NCBI GenBank assembly: GCA_029207755.1
Contig: JARCOQ010000017.1
Coordinates: 9,250,945-9,314,944, forward strand
Direction of reading: 5' to 3'
Source of the DNA: Chamaea fasciata
Lineage: Eukaryota; Chordata; Aves; Passeriformes; Sylviidae
Length of the DNA: 64,000 bases
Under the pieces are notes generated by a model that saw only the letters and a program-made list of their open reading frames with translations, made no database searches and was not told where the DNA came from. This document shows, piece by piece, positions 47,913 to 57,412 of the stretch (within the stretch, counting starts at the first letter, position 1; every line of letters begins with the position of its first letter). A program made the position numbers and the translations under genes.

Positions 47913-48471
47913 TACAGAAGAGCAGAAACAACAGCGAACTACACCATGTATTTAAACAGTAAGAATCCCTATAACAACAAAAACAAACTGTAAAATGTGT
48001 TAACAAAAGAACCTATATATCAACAATGTATGAAACATATTTACAAAAGGCAAAAACACTCCCTAAAACGTAGAGAAGACTACTGAAGAAAACTCTATAT
48101 ATATCCAGAAGGGTGGCATCCCTGCCCGGCATCTCCATCAGCCCTGGAAGAAAAGCAAGTGACAGGGTCACTCCAGGCAGGCACAGAGGGCTCTTCCCTG
48201 TGCCCCCAGGCAGAGAGGGACTCTGCTGCCAGCACTGAGCCTGGCTGGGGCTGAGGGCTGGGCCCCAGGCAGTGGGACCCAAAGCCTGGCCCAAAGCCAG
48301 CCCAGGGCGGGCTGGGGGTGGTGTTTGTGCCACCAGAACCCAGGGCCCCCCCGGGCACCGTGTCCCTGAGTGGGGACACCCAGCCCAGCCCCAGCCTGGC
48401 AGCAGGGCACCCACTCTGCCTGTGGGCAGGGCATGGCCAGCACCTACCTGTGCTGCTGCTGGGCTCCCTCT

Positions 48472-48927
48472 TCATCCCAAGACCATCTTCTCCTCCTCAC
48501 TTTCCTCATCTACATCCATGTCTTCAATGTAATCCTGCACATCCACCTCCATCGCTTCCTCCATCTCCTCCTGCACATCCACCTCCATCGCTTCCTCCAT
48601 CTCCTCCTGCACATCCACCTCCATCGCTTCCTCCATCTCCTCCTGCACATCCACCTCCATCGCTTCCTCCATCTCCTCCTGCACATCCACCTCCATCGCT
48701 TCCTCCATCTCCTCCTGCACATCCACCTCCATCGCTTCCTCCATCTCCTCCTGCACATCCACCTCCATCGCTTCCTCAGTGTCTGTGCCAGCCTGCATAG
48801 GGAGCAAAACCTCACGGTGGGGTCCCTGTCCCACACCATCCCCACAGAGCTCCAGCCCACCCAGGCACTTGGGGGTGTCCACCTCCATGGAATGGCACTG
48901 TACCTTCATTGGGGCAAAAGTGGGCAT
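48472..48927 (-). CDS. Acidic 12-residue-repeat protein, array copy 1
   Basis: Family not recognised. Favoured model: ATG at 48,927, short exon ending 48,904 (MPTFAPMK, donor AAG|GTACAG), 111-bp intron, acceptor CCCTATGCAG, exon 48,792-48,448 with TGA at 48,474-48,472, then donor CACAG|GTAGGT, a 304-bp intron, acceptor CTTTTCTTCCAG and a noncoding 3' exon from 48,143. The product is 114 residues: AGTDTE, six full and one partial EAMEVDVQEEME repeats, then an acidic tail DYIEDMDVDEESEEEKMVLG. It has no cysteine, no signal peptide and no membrane segment. Met or Val recurs every fourth residue, a stripe suited to a helix. The frame is also open through the intron and upstream to 49,092, so a 206-residue unspliced reading exists. 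The start is uncertain; the coding strand is supported by splice sites and poly(A). Confidence 0.6.
   Translation of the reverse strand: MPTFAPMKVQCHSMEVDTPKCLGGLELCGDGVGQGPHREVLLPMQAGTDTEEAMEVDVQEEMEEAMEVDVQEEMEEAMEVDVQEEMEEAMEVDVQEEMEEAMEVDVQEEMEEAMEVDVQEEMEEAMEVDVQDYIEDMDVDEESEEEKMVLG
48538..48777. repeat. 36-bp minisatellite inside the coding exon, 6.7 copies (and in every unit)
   Basis: Exact 36-bp units, in plus sense CACATCCACCTCCATCGCTT followed by CCTCCATCTCCTCCTG, six full plus 24 bp. All have the same sequence. The same block with the same copy number is at 50,595-50,834, 52,652-52,891, 54,709-54,948, 56,766-57,005, 58,823-59,062, 60,880-61,119 and 62,937-63,176. A degenerate further unit (TACATCCATGTCTTCAATG) precedes it and encodes the DYIEDMDVD tail. 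Confidence 0.97.
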
Positions 48928-49175
48928 CCTGCAGGGATGGATGGCAAGATCCAGGCACCAGAGAGATACCGCTTCTGACAGCAGCGTCAAAGTTGCGCTT
49001 TCCCGCTTTGCCGCGTGCACTGTCAGGTGCACCCTTTGAGCAGGGTGTGGTTCTTCTGGGCTGCAGGACACATCATGGCATTGTGGGTACATTGTTAAGC
49101 GTTGGAACGTTTGGGCACTGTTCCGTTATGACTTACAGGAGTTGCAGGACCGCTCCACTTTGGGCAACAGGGACC
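48928..49175 (-). promoter_or_regulatory. Putative promoter/5' region of the array gene (copy 1; repeated in all units)
   Basis: This ~250-bp stretch lies between the CR1 3' end and the first ATG of the model. It contains a local CpG cluster (GCGGCAAAGCGGGAAAGCGC on minus) and several AACG cores: TAACGG at 49,128-49,123, a perfect MYB-type site, plus CCAACG at 49,105-49,100 and AAACGTTCC nearby. No TATA box was seen. A donor-like CTCCT|GTAAGTC also lies here, so an upstream noncoding exon is possible. Promoter role is inference. Confidence 0.3.
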
Positions 49176-49184
49176 ATTGAATGG

Positions 49185-49620
49185 TCTAATCCTGTCCTGA
49201 TTTTGCTCGGAAAGGCCCCTAAAGTTCATCTTATTCCAACCGGAGCAAACTCCCCCCAGACCAGGTTGCTCAGAGCCTCCTCCAGCCTGGCCTTGCACGT
49301 TCCCAGGGGTGGGGCATCCCCAGCCTCTGTGCACAGCCTGGGCCTGTGCCTCACCACCCTTACTGTAAAATGCCAGTTTCCTTAGGTACAGCCCAAATCG
49401 ACCTCCTGCAGTTGAAAGCCATCCCCCCTTCTCCTCCCACCACAGACCCTGTTGAACACTCTGTCCCCATCTTTCCTGTGGGACCCTTCAAGTCCTGCAC
49501 GGTCACAGCGAGGCGTCCCCATGGCCCTCTCTTCTCCAGCCTGAGCATCCCCCGCTCTCTCTTCATGGGTGGTTATAAAGTAAAACGAAAGCAGGAGCAC
49601 TGCTGGGCTCCTTCCTCCAG
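49185..49620 (-). mobile_element. CR1 LINE 3' fragment in unit 1 (sense on -)
   Basis: In plus sense it shows the usual inverted CR1 pattern: ACCAGGTTGCTCAGAGCCTC, CAGCCTGGCCTTGCACGTTC, GGGGTGGGGCATCCCCAGCC, CCTCACCACCCTTACTGTAA, TTGAAAGCCATCCCCCCTTC, CTCTTCTCCAGCCTGAGCAT. The 3' end (about 49,185) points toward the acidic-repeat gene. It is well diverged from the consensus, so the insertion is far older than the array homogenisation. The left and right ends are approximate. Confidence 0.85.
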
Positions 49621-49714
49621 TCTGGCATCTACCTTCTCCTTCCATGACTCCTGTGTGTGTCTAAGTCATCTCCTTGTCTGCCACTTCAGGAAGCCACACA
49701 AGTCATTTTGATCT

Positions 49715-49787
49715 TGGAAACCTCAGCAAGAAATACTTTATTTTTTTCCTTTCCAGTGCAAACATGTACCATGCATGTCCAAAGCAC
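49715..49787 (-). other. Candidate alternative 3' terminal exon / transcription end (unit 1-2 spacer)
   Basis: Minus strand: a good acceptor CACTCTCCTTGCAG ends at 49,788, followed by about 45 bases and AATAAA at 49,742-49,737. It lies downstream of the copy 2 poly(A) signal, so it could serve as an alternative last exon of copy 2. The same arrangement recurs every 2,057 bp in the other spacers. It may equally be an unused relic. Confidence 0.3.
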
Positions 49788-50008
49788 CTGCAAGGAGAGT
49801 GTGACCTGTCACTGGGACCCTCTGTACTAAAGGATGACCATGGCAACAGCCCCAGGGACCTCCAGCCCCAGGCACCCACAACCCTGCAAACGCTCCCTGC
49901 ACCCAAAGCCAATGCAAGTAGAGCTGGGGTGTGAAAAATAAAGATTGCTTATTTACAGAAGAGCAGCAACAAAAACAAACTATATGAGGCATTTTCAATG
50001 TAAGAATC

Positions 50009-50014
50009 TTTATT
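50009..50014 (-). promoter_or_regulatory. Poly(A) signal of array gene copy 2 (repeated in copies 3-8)
   Basis: AATAAAGATTCTTAC on the minus strand, about 175 bases into the 3' exon that starts at 50,186. The equivalents are at 52,066-52,071, 54,123-54,128, 56,180-56,185, 58,237-58,242, 60,294-60,299 and 62,351-62,356. It is preceded by T/TTG-rich UTR-like sequence. Confidence 0.75.
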
Positions 50015-50528
50015 ACAACAACAGTCTATAAAACGTATTTACATTACAAAAACCTATATAACAATGTATGAACCATACAGAAGAGAACAACAAACTCTGA
50101 AACATATTTACAGATGAAAATGTAACAACAAACTCCAAAACATGTATCCAGAGGGGTGGCATCCCTGCCCGGCATCTCCATCAGCCCTGGAAGAAAAGCA
50201 AGTGACAGGGTCACTCCAGGCAGGCACAGAGGGCTATTCCCTGTGCCCCCAGGCTGGGACACGCTGGCAGAGAGGGACTCTGCTGCCAGCACTGAGCCTG
50301 GCTGGGGCTGAGGGCTGGGCCCCAGGCAGTGGGACCCAAAGCCTGGCCCAAAGCCAGCCCAGGGCGGGCTGGGGGTGGTGTTTGTGCCACCAGAACCCAG
50401 GGCCCCCCCGGGCACCGTGTCCCTGAGTGGGGACACCCAGCCCAGCCCCAGCCTGGCAGCAGGGCACCCACTCTGCCTGTGGGCAGGGCATGGCCAGCAC
50501 CTACCTGTGCTGCTGCTGGGCTCCCTCT

Positions 50529-50984
50529 TCATCCCAAGACCATCTTCTCCTCCTCACTTTCCTCATCTACATCCATGTCTTCAATGTAATCCTGCACATC
50601 CACCTCCATCGCTTCCTCCATCTCCTCCTGCACATCCACCTCCATCGCTTCCTCCATCTCCTCCTGCACATCCACCTCCATCGCTTCCTCCATCTCCTCC
50701 TGCACATCCACCTCCATCGCTTCCTCCATCTCCTCCTGCACATCCACCTCCATCGCTTCCTCCATCTCCTCCTGCACATCCACCTCCATCGCTTCCTCCA
50801 TCTCCTCCTGCACATCCACCTCCATCGCTTCCTCAGTGTCTGTGCCAGCCTGCATAGGGAGCAAAACCTCACGGTGGGGTCCCTGTCCCACACCATCCCC
50901 ACAGAGCTCCAGCCCACCCAGGCACTTGGGGGTGTCCACCTCCATGGAATGGCACTGTACCTTCATTGGGGCAAAAGTGGGCAT
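50529..50984 (-). CDS. Acidic 12-residue-repeat protein, array copy 2
   Basis: Same model as copy 1: ATG 50,984, intron 50,850-50,960, coding exon 50,849-50,505 with stop at 50,531-50,529, intron of 318 bp, 3' exon from 50,186. The predicted 114-residue protein is identical to copy 1. The downstream intron carries 14 bp (CTGGGACACGCTGG) that copy 1 lacks. The 3' UTR differs strongly from copy 1 and uses a different poly(A) signal. Confidence 0.6.
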   Translation of the reverse strand: MPTFAPMKVQCHSMEVDTPKCLGGLELCGDGVGQGPHREVLLPMQAGTDTEEAMEVDVQEEMEEAMEVDVQEEMEEAMEVDVQEEMEEAMEVDVQEEMEEAMEVDVQEEMEEAMEVDVQEEMEEAMEVDVQDYIEDMDVDEESEEEKMVLG

Positions 50985-51241
50985 CCTGCAGGGATGGATG
51001 GCAAGATCCAGGCACCAGAGAGATACCGCTTCTGACAGCAGCGTCAAAGTTGCGCTTTCCCGCTTTGCCGCGTGCACTGTCAGGTGCACCCTTTGAGCAG
51101 GGTGTGGTTCTTCTGGGCTGCAGGACACATCATGGCATTGTGGGTACATTGTTAAGCGTTGGAACGTTTGGGCACTGTTCCGTTATGACTTACAGGAGTT
51201 GCAGGACCGCTCCACTTTGGGCAACAGGGACCATTGAATGG

Positions 51242-51677
51242 TCTAATCCTGTCCTGATTTTGCTCGGAAAGGCCCCTAAAGTTCATCTTATTCCAACCGG
51301 AGCAAACTCCCCCCAGACCAGGTTGCTCAGAGCCTCCTCCAGCCTGGCCTTGCACGTTCCCAGGGGTGGGGCATCCCCAGCCTCTGTGCACAGCCTGGGC
51401 CTGTGCCTCACCACCCTTACTGTAAAATGCCAGTTTCCTTAGGTACAGCCCAAATCGACCTCCTGCAGTTGAAAGCCATCCCCCCTTCTCCTCCCACCAC
51501 AGACCCTGTTGAACACTCTGTCCCCATCTTTCCTGTGGGACCCTTCAAGTCCTGCACGGTCACAGCGAGGCGTCCCCATGGCCCTCTCTTCTCCAGCCTG
51601 AGCATCCCCCGCTCTCTCTTCATGGGTGGTTATAAAGTAAAACGAAAGCAGGAGCACTGCTGGGCTCCTTCCTCCAG
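51242..51677 (-). mobile_element. CR1 LINE 3' fragment in unit 2
   Basis: Copy of the CR1 segment of unit 1, carried by unit duplication rather than by a new insertion. I saw no difference from unit 1 in it. Confidence 0.85.
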
Positions 51678-52585
51678 TCTGGCATCTACCTTCTCCTTCC
51701 ATGACTCCTGTGTGTGTCTAAGTCATCTCCTTGTCTGCCACTTCAGGAAGCCACACAAGTCATTTTGATCTTGGAAACCTCAGCAAGAAATACTTTATTT
51801 TTTTCCTTTCCAGTGCAAACATGTACCATGCATGTCCAAAGCACCTGCAAGGAGAGTGTGACCTGTCACTGGGACCCTCTGTACTAAAGGACGACCATGG
51901 CAACAGCCCCAGGGACCTCCAGCCCCAGGCACCCACAACCCTGCAAACGCTCCCTGCACCCAAAGCCAATGCAAGTAGAGCTGGGGTGTGAAAAATAAAG
52001 ATTGCTTATTTACAGAAGAGCAGCAACAAAAACAAACTATATGAGGCATTTTCAATGTAAGAATCTTTATTACAACAACAGTCTATAAAACGTATTTACA
52101 TTACAAAAACCTATATAACAATGTATGAACCATACAGAAGAGAACAACAAACTCTGAAACATATTTACAGATGAAAATGTAACAACAAACTCCAAAACAT
52201 GTATCCAGAGGGGTGGCATCCCTGCCCGGCATCTCCATCAGCCCTGGAAGAAAAGCAAGTGACAGGGTCACTCCAGGCAGGCACAGAGGGCTATTCCCTG
52301 TGCCCCCAGGCTGGGACACGCTGGCAGAGAGGGACTCTGCTGCCAGCACTGAGCCTGGCTGGGGCTGAGGGCTGGGCCCCAGGCAGTGGGACCCAAAGCC
52401 TGGCCCAAAGCCAGCCCAGGGCGGGCTGGGGGTGGTGTTTGTGCCACCAGAACCCAGGGCCCCCCCGGGCACCGTGTCCCTGAGTGGGGACACCCAGCCC
52501 AGCCCCAGCCTGGCAGCAGGGCACCCACTCTGCCTGTGGGCAGGGCATGGCCAGCACCTACCTGTGCTGCTGCTGGGCTCCCTCT

Positions 52586-53041
52586 TCATCCCAAGACCAT
52601 CTTCTCCTCCTCACTTTCCTCATCTACATCCATGTCTTCAATGTAATCCTGCACATCCACCTCCATCGCTTCCTCCATCTCCTCCTGCACATCCACCTCC
52701 ATCGCTTCCTCCATCTCCTCCTGCACATCCACCTCCATCGCTTCCTCCATCTCCTCCTGCACATCCACCTCCATCGCTTCCTCCATCTCCTCCTGCACAT
52801 CCACCTCCATCGCTTCCTCCATCTCCTCCTGCACATCCACCTCCATCGCTTCCTCCATCTCCTCCTGCACATCCACCTCCATCGCTTCCTCAGTGTCTGT
52901 GCCAGCCTGCATAGGGAGCAAAACCTCACGGTGGGGTCCCTGTCCCACACCATCCCCACAGAGCTCCAGCCCACCCAGGCACTTGGGGGTGTCCACCTCC
53001 ATGGAATGGCACTGTACCTTCATTGGGGCAAAAGTGGGCAT
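52586..53041 (-). CDS. Acidic 12-residue-repeat protein, array copy 3
   Basis: ATG 53,041, intron 52,907-53,017, coding exon 52,906-52,562, stop at 52,588-52,586, 3' exon from 52,243. The predicted protein is identical to copies 1 and 2. The unit-specific base differences lie outside the exon: C at 51,892 in the spacer to its left (downstream on minus) and A at 53,701 in its CR1 part. Confidence 0.6.
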   Translation of the reverse strand: MPTFAPMKVQCHSMEVDTPKCLGGLELCGDGVGQGPHREVLLPMQAGTDTEEAMEVDVQEEMEEAMEVDVQEEMEEAMEVDVQEEMEEAMEVDVQEEMEEAMEVDVQEEMEEAMEVDVQEEMEEAMEVDVQDYIEDMDVDEESEEEKMVLG

Positions 53042-53298
53042 CCTGCAGGGATGGATGGCAAGATCCAGGCACCAGAGAGATACCGCTTCTGACAGCAGCG
53101 TCAAAGTTGCGCTTTCCCGCTTTGCCGCGTGCACTGTCAGGTGCACCCTTTGAGCAGGGTGTGGTTCTTCTGGGCTGCAGGACACATCATGGCATTGTGG
53201 GTACATTGTTAAGCGTTGGAACGTTTGGGCACTGTTCCGTTATGACTTACAGGAGTTGCAGGACCGCTCCACTTTGGGCAACAGGGACCATTGAATGG

Positions 53299-53734
53299 TC
53301 TAATCCTGTCCTGATTTTGCTCGGAAAGGCCCCTAAAGTTCATCTTATTCCAACCGGAGCAAACTCCCCCCAGACCAGGTTGCTCAGAGCCTCCTCCAGC
53401 CTGGCCTTGCACGTTCCCAGGGGTGGGGCATCCCCAGCCTCTGTGCACAGCCTGGGCCTGTGCCTCACCACCCTTACTGTAAAATGCCAGTTTCCTTAGG
53501 TACAGCCCAAATCGACCTCCTGCAGTTGAAAGCCATCCCCCCTTCTCCTCCCACCACAGACCCTGTTGAACACTCTGTCCCCATCTTTCCTGTGGGACCC
53601 TTCAAGTCCTGCACGGTCACAGCGAGGCGTCCCCATGGCCCTCTCTTCTCCAGCCTGAGCATCCCCCGCTCTCTCTTCATGGGTGGTTATAAAGTAAAAC
53701 AAAAGCAGGAGCACTGCTGGGCTCCTTCCTCCAG
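53299..53734 (-). mobile_element. CR1 LINE 3' fragment in unit 3
   Basis: Duplicate of the unit 1 CR1 segment. It has A at 53,701 where all other units have G. Confidence 0.85.
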
Positions 53735-54642
53735 TCTGGCATCTACCTTCTCCTTCCATGACTCCTGTGTGTGTCTAAGTCATCTCCTTGTCTGCCACTT
53801 CAGGAAGCCACACAAGTCATTTTGATCTTGGAAACCTCAGCAAGAAATACTTTATTTTTTTCCTTTCCAGTGCAAACATGTACCATGCATGTCCAAAGCA
53901 CCTGCAAGGAGAGTGTGACCTGTCACTGGGACCCTCTGTACTAAAGGATGACCATGGCAACAGCCCCAGGGACCTCCAGCCCCAGGCACCCACAACCCTG
54001 CAAACGCTCCCTGCACCCAAAGCCAATGCAAGTAGAGCTGGGGTGTGAAAAATAAAGATTGCTTATTTACAGAAGAGCAGCAACAAAAACAAACTATATG
54101 AGGCATTTTCAATGTAAGAATCTTTATTACAACAACAGTCTATAAAACGTATTTACATTACAAAAACCTATATAACAATGTATGAACCATACAGAAGAGA
54201 ACAACAAACTCTGAAACATATTTACAGATGAAAATGTAACAACAAACTCCAAAACATGTATCCAGAGGGGTGGCATCCCTGCCCGGCATCTCCATCAGCC
54301 CTGGAAGAAAAGCAAGTGACAGGGTCACTCCAGGCAGGCACAGAGGTCTATTCCCTGTGCCCCCAGGCTGGGACACGCTGGCAGAGAGGGACTCTGCTGC
54401 CAGCACTGAGCCTGGCTGGGGCTGAGGGCTGGGCCCCAGGCAGTGGGACCCAAAGCCTGGCCCAAAGCCAGCCCAGGGCGGGCTGGGGGTGGTGTTTGTG
54501 CCACCAGAACCCAGGGCCCCCCCGGGCACCGTGTCCCTGAGTGGGGACACCCAGCCCAGCCCCAGCCTGGCAGCAGGGCACCCACTCTGCCTGTGGGCAG
54601 GGCATGGCCAGCACCTACCTGTGCTGCTGCTGGGCTCCCTCT

Positions 54643-55098
54643 TCATCCCAAGACCATCTTCTCCTCCTCACTTTCCTCATCTACATCCATGTCTTCAATG
54701 TAATCCTGCACATCCACCTCCATCGCTTCCTCCATCTCCTCCTGCACATCCACCTCCATCGCTTCCTCCATCTCCTCCTGCACATCCACCTCCATCGCTT
54801 CCTCCATCTCCTCCTGCACATCCACCTCCATCGCTTCCTCCATCTCCTCCTGCACATCCACCTCCATCGCTTCCTCCATCTCCTCCTGCACATCCACCTC
54901 CATCGCTTCCTCCATCTCCTCCTGCACATCCACCTCCATCGCTTCCTCAGTGTCTGTGCCAGCCTGCATAGGGAGCAAAACCTCACGGTGGGGTCCCTGT
55001 CCCACACCATCCCCACAGAGCTCCAGCCCACCCAGGCACTTGGGGGTGTCCACCTCCATGGAATGGCACTGTACCTTCATTGGGGCAAAAGTGGGCAT
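54643..55098 (-). CDS. Acidic 12-residue-repeat protein, array copy 4
   Basis: ATG 55,098, intron 54,964-55,074, coding exon 54,963-54,619, stop at 54,645-54,643, 3' exon from 54,300. Protein identical to the other copies. The intron before the 3' exon carries T at 54,347, a variant shared with copies 7 and 8 but absent from the neighbours 3, 5 and 6. Confidence 0.6.
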   Translation of the reverse strand: MPTFAPMKVQCHSMEVDTPKCLGGLELCGDGVGQGPHREVLLPMQAGTDTEEAMEVDVQEEMEEAMEVDVQEEMEEAMEVDVQEEMEEAMEVDVQEEMEEAMEVDVQEEMEEAMEVDVQEEMEEAMEVDVQDYIEDMDVDEESEEEKMVLG

Positions 55099-55355
55099 CC
55101 TGCAGGGATGGATGGCAAGATCCAGGCACCAGAGAGATACCGCTTCTGACAGCAGCGTCAAAGTTGCGCTTTCCCGCTTTGCCGCGTGCACTGTCAGGTG
55201 CACCCTTTGAGCAGGGTGTGGTTCTTCTGGGCTGCAGGACACATCATGGCATTGTGGGTACATTGTTAAGCGTTGGAACGTTTGGGCACTGTTCCGTTAT
55301 GACTTACAGGAGTTGCAGGACCGCTCCACTTTGGGCAACAGGGACCATTGAATGG

Positions 55356-55791
55356 TCTAATCCTGTCCTGATTTTGCTCGGAAAGGCCCCTAAAGTTCAT
55401 CTTATTCCAACCGGAGCAAACTCCCCCCAGACCAGGTTGCTCAGAGCCTCCTCCAGCCTGGCCTTGCACGTTCCCAGGGGTGGGGCATCCCCAGCCTCTG
55501 TGCACAGCCTGGGCCTGTGCCTCACCACCCTTACTGTAAAATGCCAGTTTCCTTAGGTACAGCCCAAATCGACCTCCTGCAGTTGAAAGCCATCCCCCCT
55601 TCTCCTCCCACCACAGACCCTGTTGAACACTCTGTCCCCATCTTTCCTGTGGGACCCTTCAAGTCCTGCACGGTCACAGCGAGGCGTCCCCATGGCCCTC
55701 TCTTCTCCAGCCTGAGCATCCCCCGCTCTCTCTTCATGGGTGGTTATAAAGTAAAACGAAAGCAGGAGCACTGCTGGGCTCCTTCCTCCAG
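55356..55791 (-). mobile_element. CR1 LINE 3' fragment in unit 4
   Basis: Duplicate of the unit 1 CR1 segment without differences that I could see. Confidence 0.85.
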
Positions 55792-56699
55792 TCTGGCATC
55801 TACCTTCTCCTTCCATGACTCCTGTGTGTGTCTAAGTCATCTCCTTGTCTGCCACTTCAGGAAGCCACACAAGTCATTTTGATCTTGGAAACCTCAGCAA
55901 GAAATACTTTATTTTTTTCCTTTCCAGTGCAAACATGTACCATGCATGTCCAAAGCACCTGCAAGGAGAGTGTGACCTGTCACTGGGACCCTCTGTACTA
56001 AAGGATGACCATGGCAACAGCCCCAGGGACCTCCAGCCCCAGGCACCCACAACCCTGCAAACGCTCCCTGCACCCAAAGCCAATGCAAGTAGAGCTGGGG
56101 TGTGAAAAATAAAGATTGCTTATTTACAGAAGAGCAGCAACAAAAACAAACTATATGAGGCATTTTCAATGTAAGAATCTTTATTACAACAACAGTCTAT
56201 AAAACGTATTTACATTACAAAAACCTATATAACAATGTATGAACCATACAGAAGAGAACAACAAACTCTGAAACATATTTACAGATGAAAATGTAACAAC
56301 AAACTCCAAAACATGTATCCAGAGGGGTGGCATCCCTGCCCGGCATCTCCATCAGCCCTGGAAGAAAAGCAAGTGACAGGGTCACTCCAGGCAGGCACAG
56401 AGGGCTATTCCCTGTGCCCCCAGGCTGGGACACGCTGGCAGAGAGGGACTCTGCTGCCAGCACTGAGCCTGGCTGGGGCTGAGGGCTGGGCCCCAGGCAG
56501 TGGGACCCAAAGCCTGGCCCAAAGCCAGCCCAGGGCGGGCTGGGGGTGGTGTTTGTGCCACCAGAACCCAGGGCCCCCCCGGGCACCGTGTCCCCGAGTG
56601 GGGACACCCAGCCCAGCCCCAGCCTGGCAGCAGGGCACCCACTCTGCCTGTGGGCAGGGCATGGCCAGCACCTACCTGTGCTGCTGCTGGGCTCCCTCT

Positions 56700-57155
56700 T
56701 CATCCCAAGACCATCTTCTCCTCCTCACTTTCCTCATCTACATCCATGTCTTCAATGTAATCCTGCACATCCACCTCCATCGCTTCCTCCATCTCCTCCT
56801 GCACATCCACCTCCATCGCTTCCTCCATCTCCTCCTGCACATCCACCTCCATCGCTTCCTCCATCTCCTCCTGCACATCCACCTCCATCGCTTCCTCCAT
56901 CTCCTCCTGCACATCCACCTCCATCGCTTCCTCCATCTCCTCCTGCACATCCACCTCCATCGCTTCCTCCATCTCCTCCTGCACATCCACCTCCATCGCT
57001 TCCTCAGTGTCTGTGCCAGCCTGCATAGGGAGCAAAACCTCACGGTGGGGTCCCTGTCCCACACCATCCCCACAGAGCTCCAGCCCACCCAGGCACTTGG
57101 GGGTGTCCACCTCCATGGAATGGCACTGTACCTTCATTGGGGCAAAAGTGGGCAT
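56700..57155 (-). CDS. Acidic 12-residue-repeat protein, array copy 5
   Basis: ATG 57,155, intron 57,021-57,131, coding exon 57,020-56,676, stop at 56,702-56,700, 3' exon from 56,357. Protein identical to the other copies. C at 56,595 in the last intron is shared only with copy 6. Confidence 0.6.
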   Translation of the reverse strand: MPTFAPMKVQCHSMEVDTPKCLGGLELCGDGVGQGPHREVLLPMQAGTDTEEAMEVDVQEEMEEAMEVDVQEEMEEAMEVDVQEEMEEAMEVDVQEEMEEAMEVDVQEEMEEAMEVDVQEEMEEAMEVDVQDYIEDMDVDEESEEEKMVLG

Positions 57156-57412
57156 CCTGCAGGGATGGATGGCAAGATCCAGGCACCAGAGAGATACCGC
57201 TTCTGACAGCAGCGTCAAAGTTGCGCTTTCCCGCTTTGCCGCGTGCACTGTCAGGTGCACCCTTTGAGCAGGGTGTGGTTCTTCTGGGCTGCAGGACACA
57301 TCATGGCATTGTGGGTACATTGTTAAGCGTTGGAACGTTTGGGCACTGTTCCGTTATGACTTACAGGAGTTGCAGGACCGCTCCACTTTGGGCAACAGGG
57401 ACCATTGAATGG

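Noticed and set aside
48510..48860. Minus-strand 116-codon Arg/Trp-rich frame (RRRWRKRWRWMC repeats)
   Set aside because: Another frame of the same minisatellite. The acidic frame ends at a stop just before the splice donor; this one runs into unrelated sequence with no supporting start.
48318..48978. Plus-strand frames of 160 and 202 codons in each unit (Pro-rich HPPPSLPPSPPA and His/Leu-rich IHLHRFLHLLLH repeats)
   Set aside because: They are the opposite-strand readings of the 36-bp minisatellite. No promoter, splice or poly(A) arrangement fits them, whereas the minus strand has all of these in order.
50044..50532. Minus-strand 162-codon frame beginning MKREPSSSTG in each unit
   Set aside because: It starts after the stop of the acidic exon and reads through an intron with good splice sites into the 3' UTR. 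Its lack of stops reflects GC-rich composition.
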